Numbered from the stretch's first letter, positions 1 through 8,950 are shown. The stretch: 64,000 bases of DNA from Prevotellaceae bacterium (GCA_031263585.1 JAISFN010000129.1:1-64000), one strand, 5' to 3'. Notes: generated from the sequence alone by a model not told the origin. A program made the numbers and translations.

Positions 1-2
1 CC

Positions 3-167
3 AACGAAAAGGTGAAGCCGATTAAAATCCTCAAGCACGGGAAACGGGCGAAAAGCCTCTTTAAATACGGGTTAGAGCTTATTGCAACAGCCTTACTTAA
101 CCCGATTACTATACCCGAGATAGATGTCTTTAAATTTTTGTCATGTACTTATACAAAGTTATTATAA
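3..167 (+). mobile_element. C-terminal end of an IS4-like transposase (partial, cut by window start)
   Basis: The reading frame starting at base 3 is open to the TAA at 165-167 and encodes about 54 residues, including KHGKRAKSLFKYGLELIA and ending DVFKFLSCTYTKLL. This matches, from memory, the conserved tail of IS4-type DDE transposases common in Bacteroidota. It is too short for the ORF track. The catalytic part and the left end of the element lie outside the window. It is followed at once by a strong terminator hairpin. The family call rests on one C-terminal block, so the exact IS subgroup is unsure. Confidence 0.65.
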
Positions 168-170
168 ATA

Positions 171-206
171 AAAAAACTACGAGTTTTTGACCCGTAGTTT
201 TTTATT
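171..206 (+). terminator. Intrinsic terminator after the transposase
   Basis: AAAAAACTACG pairs with CGTAGTTTTTT across an 11-base loop and runs into a T-rich tail. It lies 3 bases after the transposase stop. Confidence 0.75.
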
Positions 207-258
207 TACACAATTTGGTGAATAATCCCTTTTCCGATGAGATCTATTTATCTGTAAG

Positions 259-2217
259 TTATTTTTCAATGGTTAGCCGGTTTTCAATCAAACGTGTTGT
301 ATATTGTTGAAGGAATGCCTTGGCTTTTAATTCCATTATACGCTCAATTTCGGGTGAAGTATTTAGCAGATTATTCGATAACATCTTATCTTCTTTAAAT
401 TTAAAAAGAGAGATGATTTTTTCACCATCGAAATAAATCATATAATCGTCCCACAATAATTGGAGCATATTCGGGAAATTGACAACAAAATAGTCATCAC
501 ATTTCTCAAACAAATTATTGCCAAAAGCAACAAAACTTCCATTGTAATTCAGGTAAGATAAAACACTGGGCATGATATCAATTTGCTGTGCCAAACAATT
601 TTCACCCCATATAAGCGTACTGTCTCCGGGGGCATAAAAAATAATAGGTGCCGCATATACTCCTACAGACGTTTTATACTCATCGAATAATGAGTATGTA
701 CCACCATGATCGGCCGATAAAACGAACAACGTATTTTTGAACCAAGGCATTTTTGAGGCGGTTTCGAAAAAACGTTTTAACGAATAATCCGAATACCGCA
801 ACGAATTTAAGAAAGGAGTCGGCGTTCCTGTAAATACATCTTTATACCTGTCGGGTAATGTAAACGGAGTATGTGACGACAGCGAGAATAACGCCGTACA
901 AAAAGGCTCTGTCATTTTATTCATCTCCTCGGCATAATACTGGAAAAATTCCTCATCATAAATTCCGTTTGTCCTATCGAAGAATTCCGGATTATTAAAC
1001 TCCGTCATTCCGTAATACTTTTCAAAACCCGCAAGATTAGCCACAGCCGAAAACCCCATCGATCCGTTTGGCGCTCCATGGAAAAAAGCGGTACGATAAC
1101 CGATTTTACGTAATAAACCGGCAATACCATTTATCATATTTCCCGAATAAGGCGATAATACATAAGGCCCCTCGATAGAAGGAATACTCGCCAATACCGA
1201 TGGCATAGCATCGATCGATTTGCGTCCATTGGCATAACTATATAAAAAATAACGGCTATGCTGCATCAACGAATCCAAAAATGGAGTATATAAAGATTTA
1301 TAATCAGGTATATGCTTGTTATAAGCCTTCATATATTCGGCGCTAAAACTTTCCAGAATAAAAATTACCACATTTTTATACTTAAACTCGCCTTCGGGTT
1401 GATAATCTTTTACCGGCGTATATATTCTATCCAGTTCTTCACCGTTGAAAAAACGATATTCCTTTAACGATAAATGAGACAGAGTTCGGATAATTGCTGT
1501 AGGAGTACTCTGAACCAAAGGCATTTCAATAGGTTCTTTAGTATATTCAGCGGCATTGCTCAAAGTTATAGGACGATTAAACGGACTAAAATCACCCCGT
1601 GCAGCAGCAACAAATAATCCTGCGCCTATACACAAATACAATGTATTAAGAACATAATAGAACCATGCCGATTTTCGGAACTCCGGCTTTTGTACTTTAC
1701 CGTAAAACAAGACCATTATTACAATTAATAAAATAAATATCAGTACAATATACCAATATTGAATAAAAAATCCGGCAAAAAGTTTTATCATATTATTTTC
1801 ATTCTCAAACTCGCGAAAAACAGCAAAGGTGGTACGGCGCAAGGTAAATCGAAAATAAATTATATCGATACAATTAGCGGCCAGAGCAATGGAGTTTGTC
1901 ATAACAAACAAATATTTAAGTACTTTTTGATACACGCTGTTATATCTGAATTTGAAAGGTATGATCATAAAAAAGATATACAATATATTAACATATACCA
2001 AACCCAGAATATCGAAACGCATTCCACCCAACAGTAAATTACAAAAATGTCCGAATGTCATGTTTGGGTAAAACCCTGTGTTAAAGGTATAAAAAAGAAT
2101 GCGACAAACCGTATTTAAAAGCATCACCAATGCCATATTACGTATAAGCGCCAAATGTATTTTGCCCTTAAGCCTAAAATTAAAATACTGGCAAAAAAAA
2201 TTATCCTGCTTTCTCAT
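259..2217 (-). CDS. LTA synthase family protein (membrane-anchored phosphoglycerol transferase/sulfatase fold)
   Basis: This 652-residue protein has about five hydrophobic segments in the first 210 residues, then a periplasmic alkaline-phosphatase/sulfatase-fold domain, the layout of LtaS and MdoB enzymes. NVVIFILESFSAEYM near residue 281 is the first metal-site strand. NGRKSID near 331 sits where the catalytic Thr of LtaS lies (Ser here). HTPF near 448 and ADHGG near 502 give further metal ligands. The family transfers phosphoglycerol or phosphoethanolamine to glycolipids or glycans; the substrate here is unknown because Bacteroidota do not make classical lipoteichoic acid. It is monocistronic, with a TACTTTTG box 36 bases upstream of the ATG. 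Confidence 0.85.
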   Translation of the reverse strand: MRKQDNFFCQYFNFRLKGKIHLALIRNMALVMLLNTVCRILFYTFNTGFYPNMTFGHFCNLLLGGMRFDILGLVYVNILYIFFMIIPFKFRYNSVYQKVLKYLFVMTNSIALAANCIDIIYFRFTLRRTTFAVFREFENENNMIKLFAGFFIQYWYIVLIFILLIVIMVLFYGKVQKPEFRKSAWFYYVLNTLYLCIGAGLFVAAARGDFSPFNRPITLSNAAEYTKEPIEMPLVQSTPTAIIRTLSHLSLKEYRFFNGEELDRIYTPVKDYQPEGEFKYKNVVIFILESFSAEYMKAYNKHIPDYKSLYTPFLDSLMQHSRYFLYSYANGRKSIDAMPSVLASIPSIEGPYVLSPYSGNMINGIAGLLRKIGYRTAFFHGAPNGSMGFSAVANLAGFEKYYGMTEFNNPEFFDRTNGIYDEEFFQYYAEEMNKMTEPFCTALFSLSSHTPFTLPDRYKDVFTGTPTPFLNSLRYSDYSLKRFFETASKMPWFKNTLFVLSADHGGTYSLFDEYKTSVGVYAAPIIFYAPGDSTLIWGENCLAQQIDIMPSVLSYLNYNGSFVAFGNNLFEKCDDYFVVNFPNMLQLLWDDYMIYFDGEKIISLFKFKEDKMLSNNLLNTSPEIERIMELKAKAFLQQYTTRLIENRLTIEK

Positions 2218-2252
2218 ATTAAAAATCTTGCCTATATATGCTAAATCATCTA

Positions 2253-2260
2253 CAAAAGTA
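2253..2260 (-). promoter_or_regulatory. Bacteroidota -7 box for the LTA synthase-like gene
   Basis: CAAAAGTA on the + strand reads TACTTTTG on the minus strand, matching TAnnTTTG, 36 bases before the ATG at 2217. No clear -33 TTTG was seen at the right distance. Confidence 0.4.
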
Positions 2261-2311
2261 TGAAATTATACACATGCTTTTATACTTTTTAAGTAGGGCT
2301 ACTATAAAAAT

Positions 2312-2343
2312 GAAGAAAGCTATCCTTAGGGATAGCTTTCTTC
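2312..2343 (-). terminator. Terminator of the OmpA-family gene
   Basis: A perfect 14-bp inverted repeat (GAAGAAAGCTATCC / GGATAGCTTTCTTC) with a TTAG loop. Read on the minus strand it is followed by ATTTTTATA. It lies 23 bases after the stop of the 2366-4558 gene. Confidence 0.85.
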
Positions 2344-2365
2344 ATTCATTTTAATAAATATATGT

Positions 2366-4558
2366 TTATTTTATATTTATTGTAATCTCTGCACGACGGT
2401 TCTTTTGACGTCCTTCAACTGTATCATTTGTTTCTATCGGCTTATCCGGACCAAAATATTGAGTCTTAATACGTTTAGCTGCAATTTTCTTCTTCACTAA
2501 GTAGTTCTTCACTGATTCAGCACGACGTTTCGACAAGTTCATATTGTATGGTCTTGTATATGTATTATCTGTATGACCTACAATAGTTACTATTGCTTCA
2601 GGATCATCTTGCATCATCTTAACCACCTTGTCTAATTCAGGTATAAATTCAGGACGAATATTGAACTTGTCAATATCAAATTCTACATTCTTAATACCTT
2701 CGTCAACAGGACAACCATAGTTTTCTTTCGGTCCAGGAACATCCGGACACTTATCATCGATATCAGGTACACCGTCGCCATCACGGTCAGGACAACCTTG
2801 TAATGATGCAGGTCCAGGTTGGTCAGGACATCTGTCGTCTTTATCTGCTACACCGTCACCATCACGGTCAGGACAACCTTTTGTTTCTTTAGGACCTGGT
2901 TCATTCGGACAGGCATCATCAATATCAGGTATACCGTCGCCATCTGTGTCAGGACAACCTTGTAATGATGCAGGTCCAGGTTGGTCAGGACATCTGTCAT
3001 CCTTATCTATCACACCGTCACCGTCACGGTCAGGGCAGCCTTCAGTTGCTGTAGGACCAGCGTCATTCGGGCATTTATCCAAATGATCGGGAATTCCATC
3101 ACCATCACTATCAGGACATCCTTCAAATTTTTTCAAACCAGGAGCATCCGGGCATTTATCCAAATGATCGGGTATACCATCTCCGTCACGATCATTCGAT
3201 GCTTTCAATATCGGCACTTTTACCATTACATGCAAATCTGCTGAATAGTTTGAATTATCACCAGGCCATAAGTTTTTAAATAATGTATTTGAGCCAATCC
3301 AAACATGCCTGAAAGCTCTTAAGCCAATACCTGCAGTAAATTTACCATATTGATCGTATTGAATAGGAACTGAAACTCCAAAGTTCTTCATTTCAAAGTG
3401 AGGAATCAAATTGAAAGATGTAAACTTAGACATTTTATGAGCAGATGATTGATTGAATGCTATATAAGGAGTAAAGTTCAAGAAAAAACCTTTTCCGAAG
3501 TTATAATCCACTTGAGCCGTAAATACCATAGGCAAGCCCATTGTGTAATCACCTTTACCAGCGCCATTCCTGTTTGTATACTTATTAAAGAAACTATTTA
3601 TCCCATTAGGAACTGTTGCATTATCTATAGTAGTTTTAAAATCACGATATTCAGCATCTTTTGATTTAAAACCGCCAATATCTAATAACGAAGCGCCTAC
3701 TTTCAAACGATATTCTGCAATTTCATTACCTTTCAATTCGTCCGGCTGCCACTCATATTCAACCCCAATATCAAATCCAAAGCCTAATTTTCCTTTTGAA
3801 GCTTTCCCAATTTCACCTTTAAGGTTGGTTACTGTTCTATTAACATAGTTAATATTATAACTATCAGCATGGGCAAAGAAAGATTTACCTCCAAAAAGTA
3901 TTTTAGCAGTAGCGCCTACTTTTAACTTATGGTTTGTATTATCCATAAGCGTATAAGCGCCTGACGCCGCAATTTGATGAAAAACGGCTGCACTAATATC
4001 TGCATCGCCAGTAGCAGTACCTCCAATATTAGGAGTTCCAATGTAATCTTTAAACGCGTTTGAAGCAACACCTTCAGGAATACCATGAGCTTTAGAAAAA
4101 CCTCTCATACTATACCCTAAAGCCACGCTTATACGATCATTAATAGAATACATCATATGCAAGATATCCATTTGGGCTGCAAAATATCCGCCATAATCAT
4201 CATCACCCCAATTGCCACCTGATGTCCTAAAATAGTGCTTTAACATGTCACGAGTATCTTGAGAAAGGTCTGCATTCCAAAAATCCTTTCTTGAACTCCA
4301 CATATCCTGATAGAAGTTAGGATTAAAAAGAACTTTTTTACGAGAAAACTTAAGCAGATCGTTATGAACTCCTACACTTCCACCAAATACAGTTACATCA
4401 AACTTATATTTGCTTCCTGCTATCGAAGCAGGATTTAATTGTACACCCGTTACTCCCGAGTATGGGCTGCTGTAAAACGGCAAAAATTCCTGCGCCATTA
4501 TATCAGCAAAAGGCAAAACACTGAACAACAGAAATAAAGTTAATAATCTTCTTTTCAT
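2366..4558 (-). CDS. DUF5723/OmpA-family outer-membrane protein with thrombospondin type 3 repeats
   Basis: The 730-residue precursor starts with a signal peptide (MKRRLLTLFLLFSVLPFADIMA). Residues about 25-450 form a beta-rich, porin-like region recognisable as DUF5723 (FLPFYSSPYSGVTGVQLNPAS). Residues about 455-620 hold a run of Asp-rich calcium-binding TSP3 repeats (DRDGDGIPDHLDKCPD and variants). The C-terminal OmpA domain (about 625-730, VTIVGHTDNT, SKRRAESVKNYL) should bind peptidoglycan. It probably anchors the outer membrane to the cell wall, with the TSP3 stalk as a rigid linker. It is monocistronic with its own terminator. The ligand of the N-terminal part is unknown. Confidence 0.9.
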   Translation of the reverse strand: MKRRLLTLFLLFSVLPFADIMAQEFLPFYSSPYSGVTGVQLNPASIAGSKYKFDVTVFGGSVGVHNDLLKFSRKKVLFNPNFYQDMWSSRKDFWNADLSQDTRDMLKHYFRTSGGNWGDDDYGGYFAAQMDILHMMYSINDRISVALGYSMRGFSKAHGIPEGVASNAFKDYIGTPNIGGTATGDADISAAVFHQIAASGAYTLMDNTNHKLKVGATAKILFGGKSFFAHADSYNINYVNRTVTNLKGEIGKASKGKLGFGFDIGVEYEWQPDELKGNEIAEYRLKVGASLLDIGGFKSKDAEYRDFKTTIDNATVPNGINSFFNKYTNRNGAGKGDYTMGLPMVFTAQVDYNFGKGFFLNFTPYIAFNQSSAHKMSKFTSFNLIPHFEMKNFGVSVPIQYDQYGKFTAGIGLRAFRHVWIGSNTLFKNLWPGDNSNYSADLHVMVKVPILKASNDRDGDGIPDHLDKCPDAPGLKKFEGCPDSDGDGIPDHLDKCPNDAGPTATEGCPDRDGDGVIDKDDRCPDQPGPASLQGCPDTDGDGIPDIDDACPNEPGPKETKGCPDRDGDGVADKDDRCPDQPGPASLQGCPDRDGDGVPDIDDKCPDVPGPKENYGCPVDEGIKNVEFDIDKFNIRPEFIPELDKVVKMMQDDPEAIVTIVGHTDNTYTRPYNMNLSKRRAESVKNYLVKKKIAAKRIKTQYFGPDKPIETNDTVEGRQKNRRAEITINIK
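2700..3200 (-). repeat. Near-identical in-frame DNA repeats encoding TSP3 units
   Basis: The TSP3 stalk is encoded by tandem DNA repeats. The 50-base stretch around GACAACCTTGTAATGATGCA (2791) recurs at 2953, an offset of 162 bases or 54 codons. Near-identity at the DNA level suggests recent duplication or gene conversion, so copy number could vary between strains. Confidence 0.75.
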
Positions 4559-4889
4559 AGTACCATAATTTAGTTATATAATTAATGAAACTTAATATAT
4601 AATTATCAGCTTATGCTATATAAAGCTCAAAATTAATTTACAAAGATAAAAATTTAAATTTAAAAATCCTATTTTATATCAATAAATAAATATATGTTTT
4701 TAAATATTTTTTCTCATAAACAGAACAATATAAAATCATCCTAATGAACAACAAATGTAGACATAAAAAACATATATTTCAAAAAATATTTTTCTTTTTT
4801 TATCATTGATTTTCAATATTTAATGCAAATAGTTAAACAGCAGAATACTACATATTAAAATTAAATACTTCTCCCAGTTTTTGGAGTAG
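4559..4889. other. AT-rich intergenic stretch with promoter-like box
   Basis: No ORF or RNA gene is visible. CAAAGATA at 4641-4648 reads TATCTTTG on the minus strand and fits the -7 box for the OmpA-family gene, implying a 5' leader of roughly 75 bases. No good -33 element was found at the usual spacing. The rest is low-complexity A/T sequence. Confidence 0.4.
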
Positions 4890-5381
4890 TTATTTTTTCC
4901 ATTCCCCTATTTCCATATTGGTTATTTCTGTGTTATCTATTGAAAAACGTATAGCCGTTCGTACTGTGTGAAATCCATATTTACCTGCCGCTCCTGAGTT
5001 AACAAATAACAACGAAAAATGTTTATCATATATCACTTTTAGTATATGCGAATGGCCTGAAATTAACAGCGCTGGCGGATTTTTTATTAATAAATCACTT
5101 ATTTTAGGTTCATACTTATTGGGGTATCCGCCTATGTGAGTTATTAGTGTATCAACTTCTTCACAAGTAAAACGTAAAAATTCCGGATAAAGCGTACGAA
5201 CATCCGTTCCGTCAATATTGCCATACACTGCCCTCAACGGCTTAAACCTGCTAATTGTATCAGCTAAGGCTAAAGAACCAATGTCCCCAGCATGCCATAT
5301 TTCATCTACATCCTCAAAAAAATATTTTAACTTATCATCAAAATAGCCATGAGTGTCGGATAATAAGCCTATTTTTACCAT
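4890..5381 (-). CDS. YfcE/MJ0936-type metallophosphoesterase
   Basis: This 163-residue protein is a compact calcineurin-like phosphodiesterase. All metal-binding blocks are present in order: SDTHG (residues 8-12), WHAGDIGS (about 30-37), VYGNID (about 53-58), THIGG (about 79) and SGHSH (about 107-111). The length is typical of the YfcE/MJ0936 family, whose members cleave phosphodiester bonds in a metal-dependent way; the natural substrate is generally unknown. It is transcribed divergently from rsmE with a 56-base gap. CAAATGTA at 5435-5442 gives a TACATTTG box for this gene that overlaps the rsmE start codon. Confidence 0.88.
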   Translation of the reverse strand: MVKIGLLSDTHGYFDDKLKYFFEDVDEIWHAGDIGSLALADTISRFKPLRAVYGNIDGTDVRTLYPEFLRFTCEEVDTLITHIGGYPNKYEPKISDLLIKNPPALLISGHSHILKVIYDKHFSLLFVNSGAAGKYGFHTVRTAIRFSIDNTEITNMEIGEWKK

Positions 5382-5434
5382 AATAATTATATAATTTACA
5401 TTTTATCTTTATAGAATTAATTAAATATCTGAAA

Positions 5435-5442
5435 CAAATGTA
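5435..5442 (-). promoter_or_regulatory. -7 box for the metallophosphoesterase gene
   Basis: TACATTTG on the minus strand matches TAnnTTTG and lies 54 bases before the ATG at 5381. It overlaps the first codons of rsmE on the other strand. Confidence 0.35.
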
Positions 5443-6145
5443 CCTATTTTATTCCCGGTTAATAAATATTCCTATCCATGCTCTAAGCGAAGAAGAATCA
5501 AATCACTGTATCAACGTATTACGCCTATCAAAAGGTAATACATTATATTTTATTAATGGTATGGGCGATTTTTATAAAGCAATTATTATTGACGCACACC
5601 CTAAAAAATGTACTGTAAAAATTATAGAAAATTTAGACCTTCTTTATAAAAAGCATGAATACTACCTACATATAGCTATTGCTCCCACCAAAAATATCGA
5701 CCGGTACGAATGGTTTGTCGAAAAGGCGGTGGAAATCGGAATAGACGAGATAACTCCCTTACTTTGTGATCGATCCGAACGAAAAATTGTAAAGCAAGAC
5801 AGAAGTAAGAAAGTAGCAATTGCCGCTATGAAACAATCACTTAAAGCTTACCTACCCCAAATTAATGATATTACTGATTTCAGTAAGTTTATACAAGCTC
5901 CGTTCAAGGGTAAAAAATATATTGCCCATTGTATTGAACAAGAGAAAGTTTTATTTCAGAAATCAATTGTCTCCAAAGAGGATATACTTATTTTAATTGG
6001 CCCTGAAGGAGATTTTAGCAAAACTGAAATAACCCTCGCTTTAAATAACGGTTATCAAGCTGTAAGTTTGGGAAATAGTCGCCTGCGTACCGAAACTGCA
6101 GGAATTGTAGCCTGCAATACCGCAGCCATTATTAATCAACAATAA
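5438..6145 (+). CDS. rsmE: 16S rRNA (uracil-1498-N3)-methyltransferase RsmE
   Basis: The 235-residue protein has an N-terminal PUA-like RNA-binding part (EEESNHCINVLRLSKG, residues 15-30) and a C-terminal SPOUT methyltransferase knot: LIGPEGDFSKTE (about 186-197) and LGNSRLRTETAG (about 212-223). These are the SAM-binding loops that define RsmE, which methylates U1498 in the decoding region of 16S rRNA. Length matches the family. The ATG at 5438 is the first start in frame. The 3' end converges with the SemiSWEET gene, leaving only 8 bases. Confidence 0.95.
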   Translation: MYLFYSRLINIPIHALSEEESNHCINVLRLSKGNTLYFINGMGDFYKAIIIDAHPKKCTVKIIENLDLLYKKHEYYLHIAIAPTKNIDRYEWFVEKAVEIGIDEITPLLCDRSERKIVKQDRSKKVAIAAMKQSLKAYLPQINDITDFSKFIQAPFKGKKYIAHCIEQEKVLFQKSIVSKEDILILIGPEGDFSKTEITLALNNGYQAVSLGNSRLRTETAGIVACNTAAIINQQ

Positions 6146-6153
6146 GTTAAGTA

Positions 6154-6423
6154 TCAGGTTTTATCTGTACCTCTGTTTTTTATTTTGATGAAAAGGATAA
6201 ACGCGGCTAAAAGCAATGTTACAAAATTAGCGACAATCAAGGGAATATCAGCTGTAAGAATACCATAAATCAACCACAAAGATACCCCAATAACGTAAAC
6301 AATGTACATGACAAGCGATATGCTCCGTGTATCCCGCGTTTTTATCACTTTATACGCCTGAGGCAAAAACGACATTGAGGTACAAAATGCAGCAACAAAT
6401 CCCACATATGAAACCCATTCCAT
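6154..6423 (-). CDS. SemiSWEET family (PQ-loop) sugar transporter
   Basis: The 89-residue protein has three predicted membrane helices and the PQ-loop signature (FLPQAYKVIKTRDTRSIS, about residues 20-37). This is one triple-helix bundle, which works as a homodimer in bacterial SemiSWEETs to move small sugars across the inner membrane. It starts two bases after the purB stop codon, so it is likely co-transcribed and translationally coupled with purB. No functional link between the two is known. Length and motif make the family assignment secure; the substrate is not predictable. Confidence 0.85.
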   Translation of the reverse strand: MEWVSYVGFVAAFCTSMSFLPQAYKVIKTRDTRSISLVMYIVYVIGVSLWLIYGILTADIPLIVANFVTLLLAAFILFIKIKNRGTDKT

Positions 6424-6425
6424 AT

Positions 6426-7769
6426 CTACATTCCCGTATAATTATGCGGTGTTATTGATAGCAACTCGTTTTTTACAGAATCACTCACATTCAGCGAACT
6501 TATAAACCTCGCCATATCTTCCTTGTTAATAGCCGTATTTGTGCGGGTTAAGCCTTTCAGCGCCTCGTAAGGATTCGGATATCCCTCGCGGCGTAAAATT
6601 GTTTGTATGGCTTCGGCCACTACAGCCCAATTACCCTCTAAATCAGCATTAATGGCAGAGGTATTGATTAATAAATTGTTCAAGCCTTTTAATAACGATT
6701 TAAAGGCCAAAATAGAATGAGCCATCGGTACACCGATATTACGCAGCACGGTAGAGTCGGTCAAATCTCTTTGTAAACGTGAAACCGGCAGCTTTGCAGC
6801 CAGATGCTCATAAACGGCATTTGCGATACCCAAATTACCTTCTGCATTCTCAAAATCAATAGGATTAACTTTATGAGGCATTGCCGACGACCCCACCTCC
6901 CCTTCTTTTATCCGCTGTTTAAAATATTCCATCGAGATATATTGCCACATATCCCTTGCAAAATCAATTAAAATTGTATTAATGCGTTTAAAATTATCGA
7001 AAATGGCAGCCAGATTATCATAATGCTCAATTTGTGTGGTAGTTTGCGAACGATTGAGCCGAAGGATATTACTCACAAAATTATTAGCAAAATTTTTCCA
7101 ATCAATTTGAGTATAAGCAACATGATGGGCATTAAAATTACCCGTTGCCCCACCAAATTTTGCCGGGCAAGGAAGTGCTTTTAATAAATCTATTTGTACC
7201 GTTAAACGCTCAACAAATACATAAATCTCTTTTCCTAAGCGTGTTGGCGAAGCAGGCTGCCCATGGGTACGGGCCAGCATCGGGATATTGTCCCATTCTT
7301 TTACAAGCAACCGTAACTTACCAATCAAATTGTCCAGCAACGGATAGTAAACTTCATGTACGGCATCACGTAAACTGTAGGGTATTGCCGTGTTGTTTAT
7401 ATCTTGCGAAGTTAAACCGAAATGAACAAATTCGCACCAGTTTTGCAAATTCATTTCATTCATCTTCTCTTTCAAATAATATTCGATCGCCTTAACATCA
7501 TGATTTATAACTATTTCAATATCTTTTACTTTTTGCGCTTCGCCCAAAGTAAAATTATGGTACAATTGCCGCAGTTTATCATAATATATCTTGTCAAAAC
7601 TGGCTAGTTGAGGTAATGGAATCTCGCATAAAGCTATAAAATATTCTACCTCGACCAGTAAACGATACCGTATTAAAGCATATTCCGAAAAATATAAGGC
7701 CATTTCATCAACCTGCACACTGTAACGCCCATCGATAGGTGAAATTGCTGTAAGAGTCGTAAATTCCAT
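6426..7769 (-). CDS. purB: Adenylosuccinate lyase
   Basis: The 447-residue enzyme belongs to the fumarase/aspartase superfamily. It acts twice in purine synthesis, splitting SAICAR and adenylosuccinate with release of fumarate. The N-terminus LTAISPIDGRYS is typical of the long E. coli-type PurB. ARTHGQPASPT (about 165-175) carries a catalytic-site His. GSSAMPHKVNPIDFENAEGN (about 292-311) is the superfamily signature with the flexible catalytic Ser loop. It is the first gene of a two-gene unit with the SemiSWEET gene, and a TACTTTTG box lies 24-31 bases upstream of the ATG. Confidence 0.97.
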   Translation of the reverse strand: MEFTTLTAISPIDGRYSVQVDEMALYFSEYALIRYRLLVEVEYFIALCEIPLPQLASFDKIYYDKLRQLYHNFTLGEAQKVKDIEIVINHDVKAIEYYLKEKMNEMNLQNWCEFVHFGLTSQDINNTAIPYSLRDAVHEVYYPLLDNLIGKLRLLVKEWDNIPMLARTHGQPASPTRLGKEIYVFVERLTVQIDLLKALPCPAKFGGATGNFNAHHVAYTQIDWKNFANNFVSNILRLNRSQTTTQIEHYDNLAAIFDNFKRINTILIDFARDMWQYISMEYFKQRIKEGEVGSSAMPHKVNPIDFENAEGNLGIANAVYEHLAAKLPVSRLQRDLTDSTVLRNIGVPMAHSILAFKSLLKGLNNLLINTSAINADLEGNWAVVAEAIQTILRREGYPNPYEALKGLTRTNTAINKEDMARFISSLNVSDSVKNELLSITPHNYTGM

Positions 7770-7792
7770 TTCGACATTTTTTAAATAAGCTA

Positions 7793-7800
7793 CAAAAGTA
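7793..7800 (-). promoter_or_regulatory. -7 box for purB
   Basis: TACTTTTG on the minus strand matches TAnnTTTG, 24 bases from the ATG. The -33 element is not obvious. Confidence 0.4.
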
Positions 7801-7885
7801 ATAAAAAGTCTTTAGTTGAAATAACGAACCAGAAAGAATTACAAGGCAAATGCATGAAATTATATATAAAGTGAATATCCGGATA

Positions 7886-8071
7886 TTGGCCAAAAAGATT
7901 TAACATACTTAAAATTGAAAGCTAATCACAACCATTCCTTGGTACGGAACTCCGTACAACCCACTGTATATCCTCGTGCAATATACAAAATTTTGAAAGC
8001 TAATCACAACGGGTTCGGGCGCTGGCTGTTTTCCATTTTTGCTGTATATCCTCGTGCAATATACAAAATTT
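7886..8071 (-). CRISPR. Remnant CRISPR array: one full 47-bp repeat, two partial repeats, two 31-bp spacers
   Basis: The complete repeat is 7964-8010 (47 bp; begins CTGTATATCCTCGTGCAATA on the + strand, GTTGTGATTAGC on the minus). A degenerate copy ends at 7932 (last 18 bases identical) and a truncated copy spans 8042-8071 (first 30 bases identical). Spacers are 7933-7963 and 8011-8041, both 31 bases, giving an exact 78-base period. Repeat length and the GTTGTG end resemble type II-C arrays of Bacteroidota. In that orientation the degenerate copy is leader-distal, and the leader side has been replaced by IS1595 sequence. No cas gene is in the window. Confidence 0.75.
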
Positions 8072-8850
8072 GAATGCAAGTCTTGCGGTTTTCGTACTTC
8101 GCTGCAAAGCGGCAGAATGATGCACAAATCTAAACTTCCTTTTCGTTATTGGTTTTTGGTTTTCACTTGCTTTCGTCTACCAAGAAATGATTTTGGAGCA
8201 ATGAAATACAACAATAGCTCGGACATAAGCGCAATCAGCCCGTATAGCATATGGTTCACAAGATAAGGACATGCATGGGGAAACGATTCGTATGCGTTTT
8301 GCAAGAAGATAAAACTCGACGAAGGCTTTTTTTGCGGTCGAGATTCCGGAGGAAGAAAAGGTGGAAGCTCTTAAACGGAGAAAAGGCAGTCAAAGAGGGG
8401 CTATGGTTTTGGTGATGATTGAAAACGAGCCGGACAATGAATCCGGCAAGAGCAAGAGGCGAAAGGGGGGATATCTGAAAATGAAAATCATCCCTGATTT
8501 GACGTCAGCAATCGTAACCGTCAATGTTGAAACTCACGTTTCCTTCGGTTCCTGCTTGGATACCGGTGATTCTACCTCGTACGACGATTTCGGAAACTTG
8601 CCAGTGGAGTACAATCCCATTAAAATTAAGGATAAGAGGCGAACAGGGGTGTTTTTACATTGGGTTCGCATAGCCATAACTTGCTTGTAAATTATCACGA
8701 TATAAAGGAAAAGTTCTTACAATCCTAACTCAACGAACTCTCTTACAAATTAAACCGGAGATACTTCGATAACGAAATCGTTGACAGACTGATAATGGCG
8801 ACTGTAAATCATAAAAATTATTTTACGTATATAGGAGAATATTCGTTTTA
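8070..8850 (+). pseudogene. Decayed IS1595-family transposase, N-terminus missing
   Basis: Pieces of one transposase appear in order across frames: ECKSCGFRTSLQSG (zinc ribbon) and SKLPFRYWF at 8072-8155; HLLSSTKK, LGHKRNQPV and MVHKIRTCMGKR at about 8160-8285 with several stop codons; then LDEGFF, EIPEEEKVEALKRRKGSQR, GGYLKMKIIPDL, DTGDSTSYDDF and LHWVRIAI; finally VNYHDIKEKFLQS, a stop, and LNELSYKLNRRYFDNEIVDRLI to about 8836. This is the order expected of IS1595-type DDE transposases. Multiple stops and frameshifts make it inactive. The first ~40 residues are absent: the gene begins exactly where the truncated CRISPR repeat ends. Confidence 0.85.
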
Positions 8851-8950
8851 TATTACATACTAGATTGCCTTCGGCGAGCTCGCAAAGCTTGGTCGCTTCA
8901 GGCTTTGTCCTATAAACGATTAAGCCAGCCCGGAAAGTTACACTGCATAT

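Noticed and set aside
2981-3244. 87-residue + strand ORF with repeated pattern
   Set aside because: Antisense of the TSP3 repeats of the OmpA-family gene.
7909-8127. 72-residue ORF and partner ORF 8039-8266 as novel proteins
   Set aside because: The first is translated CRISPR repeats (the peptide NFVYCTRIYS appears twice). The second is the repeat fused to the IS1595 zinc ribbon.
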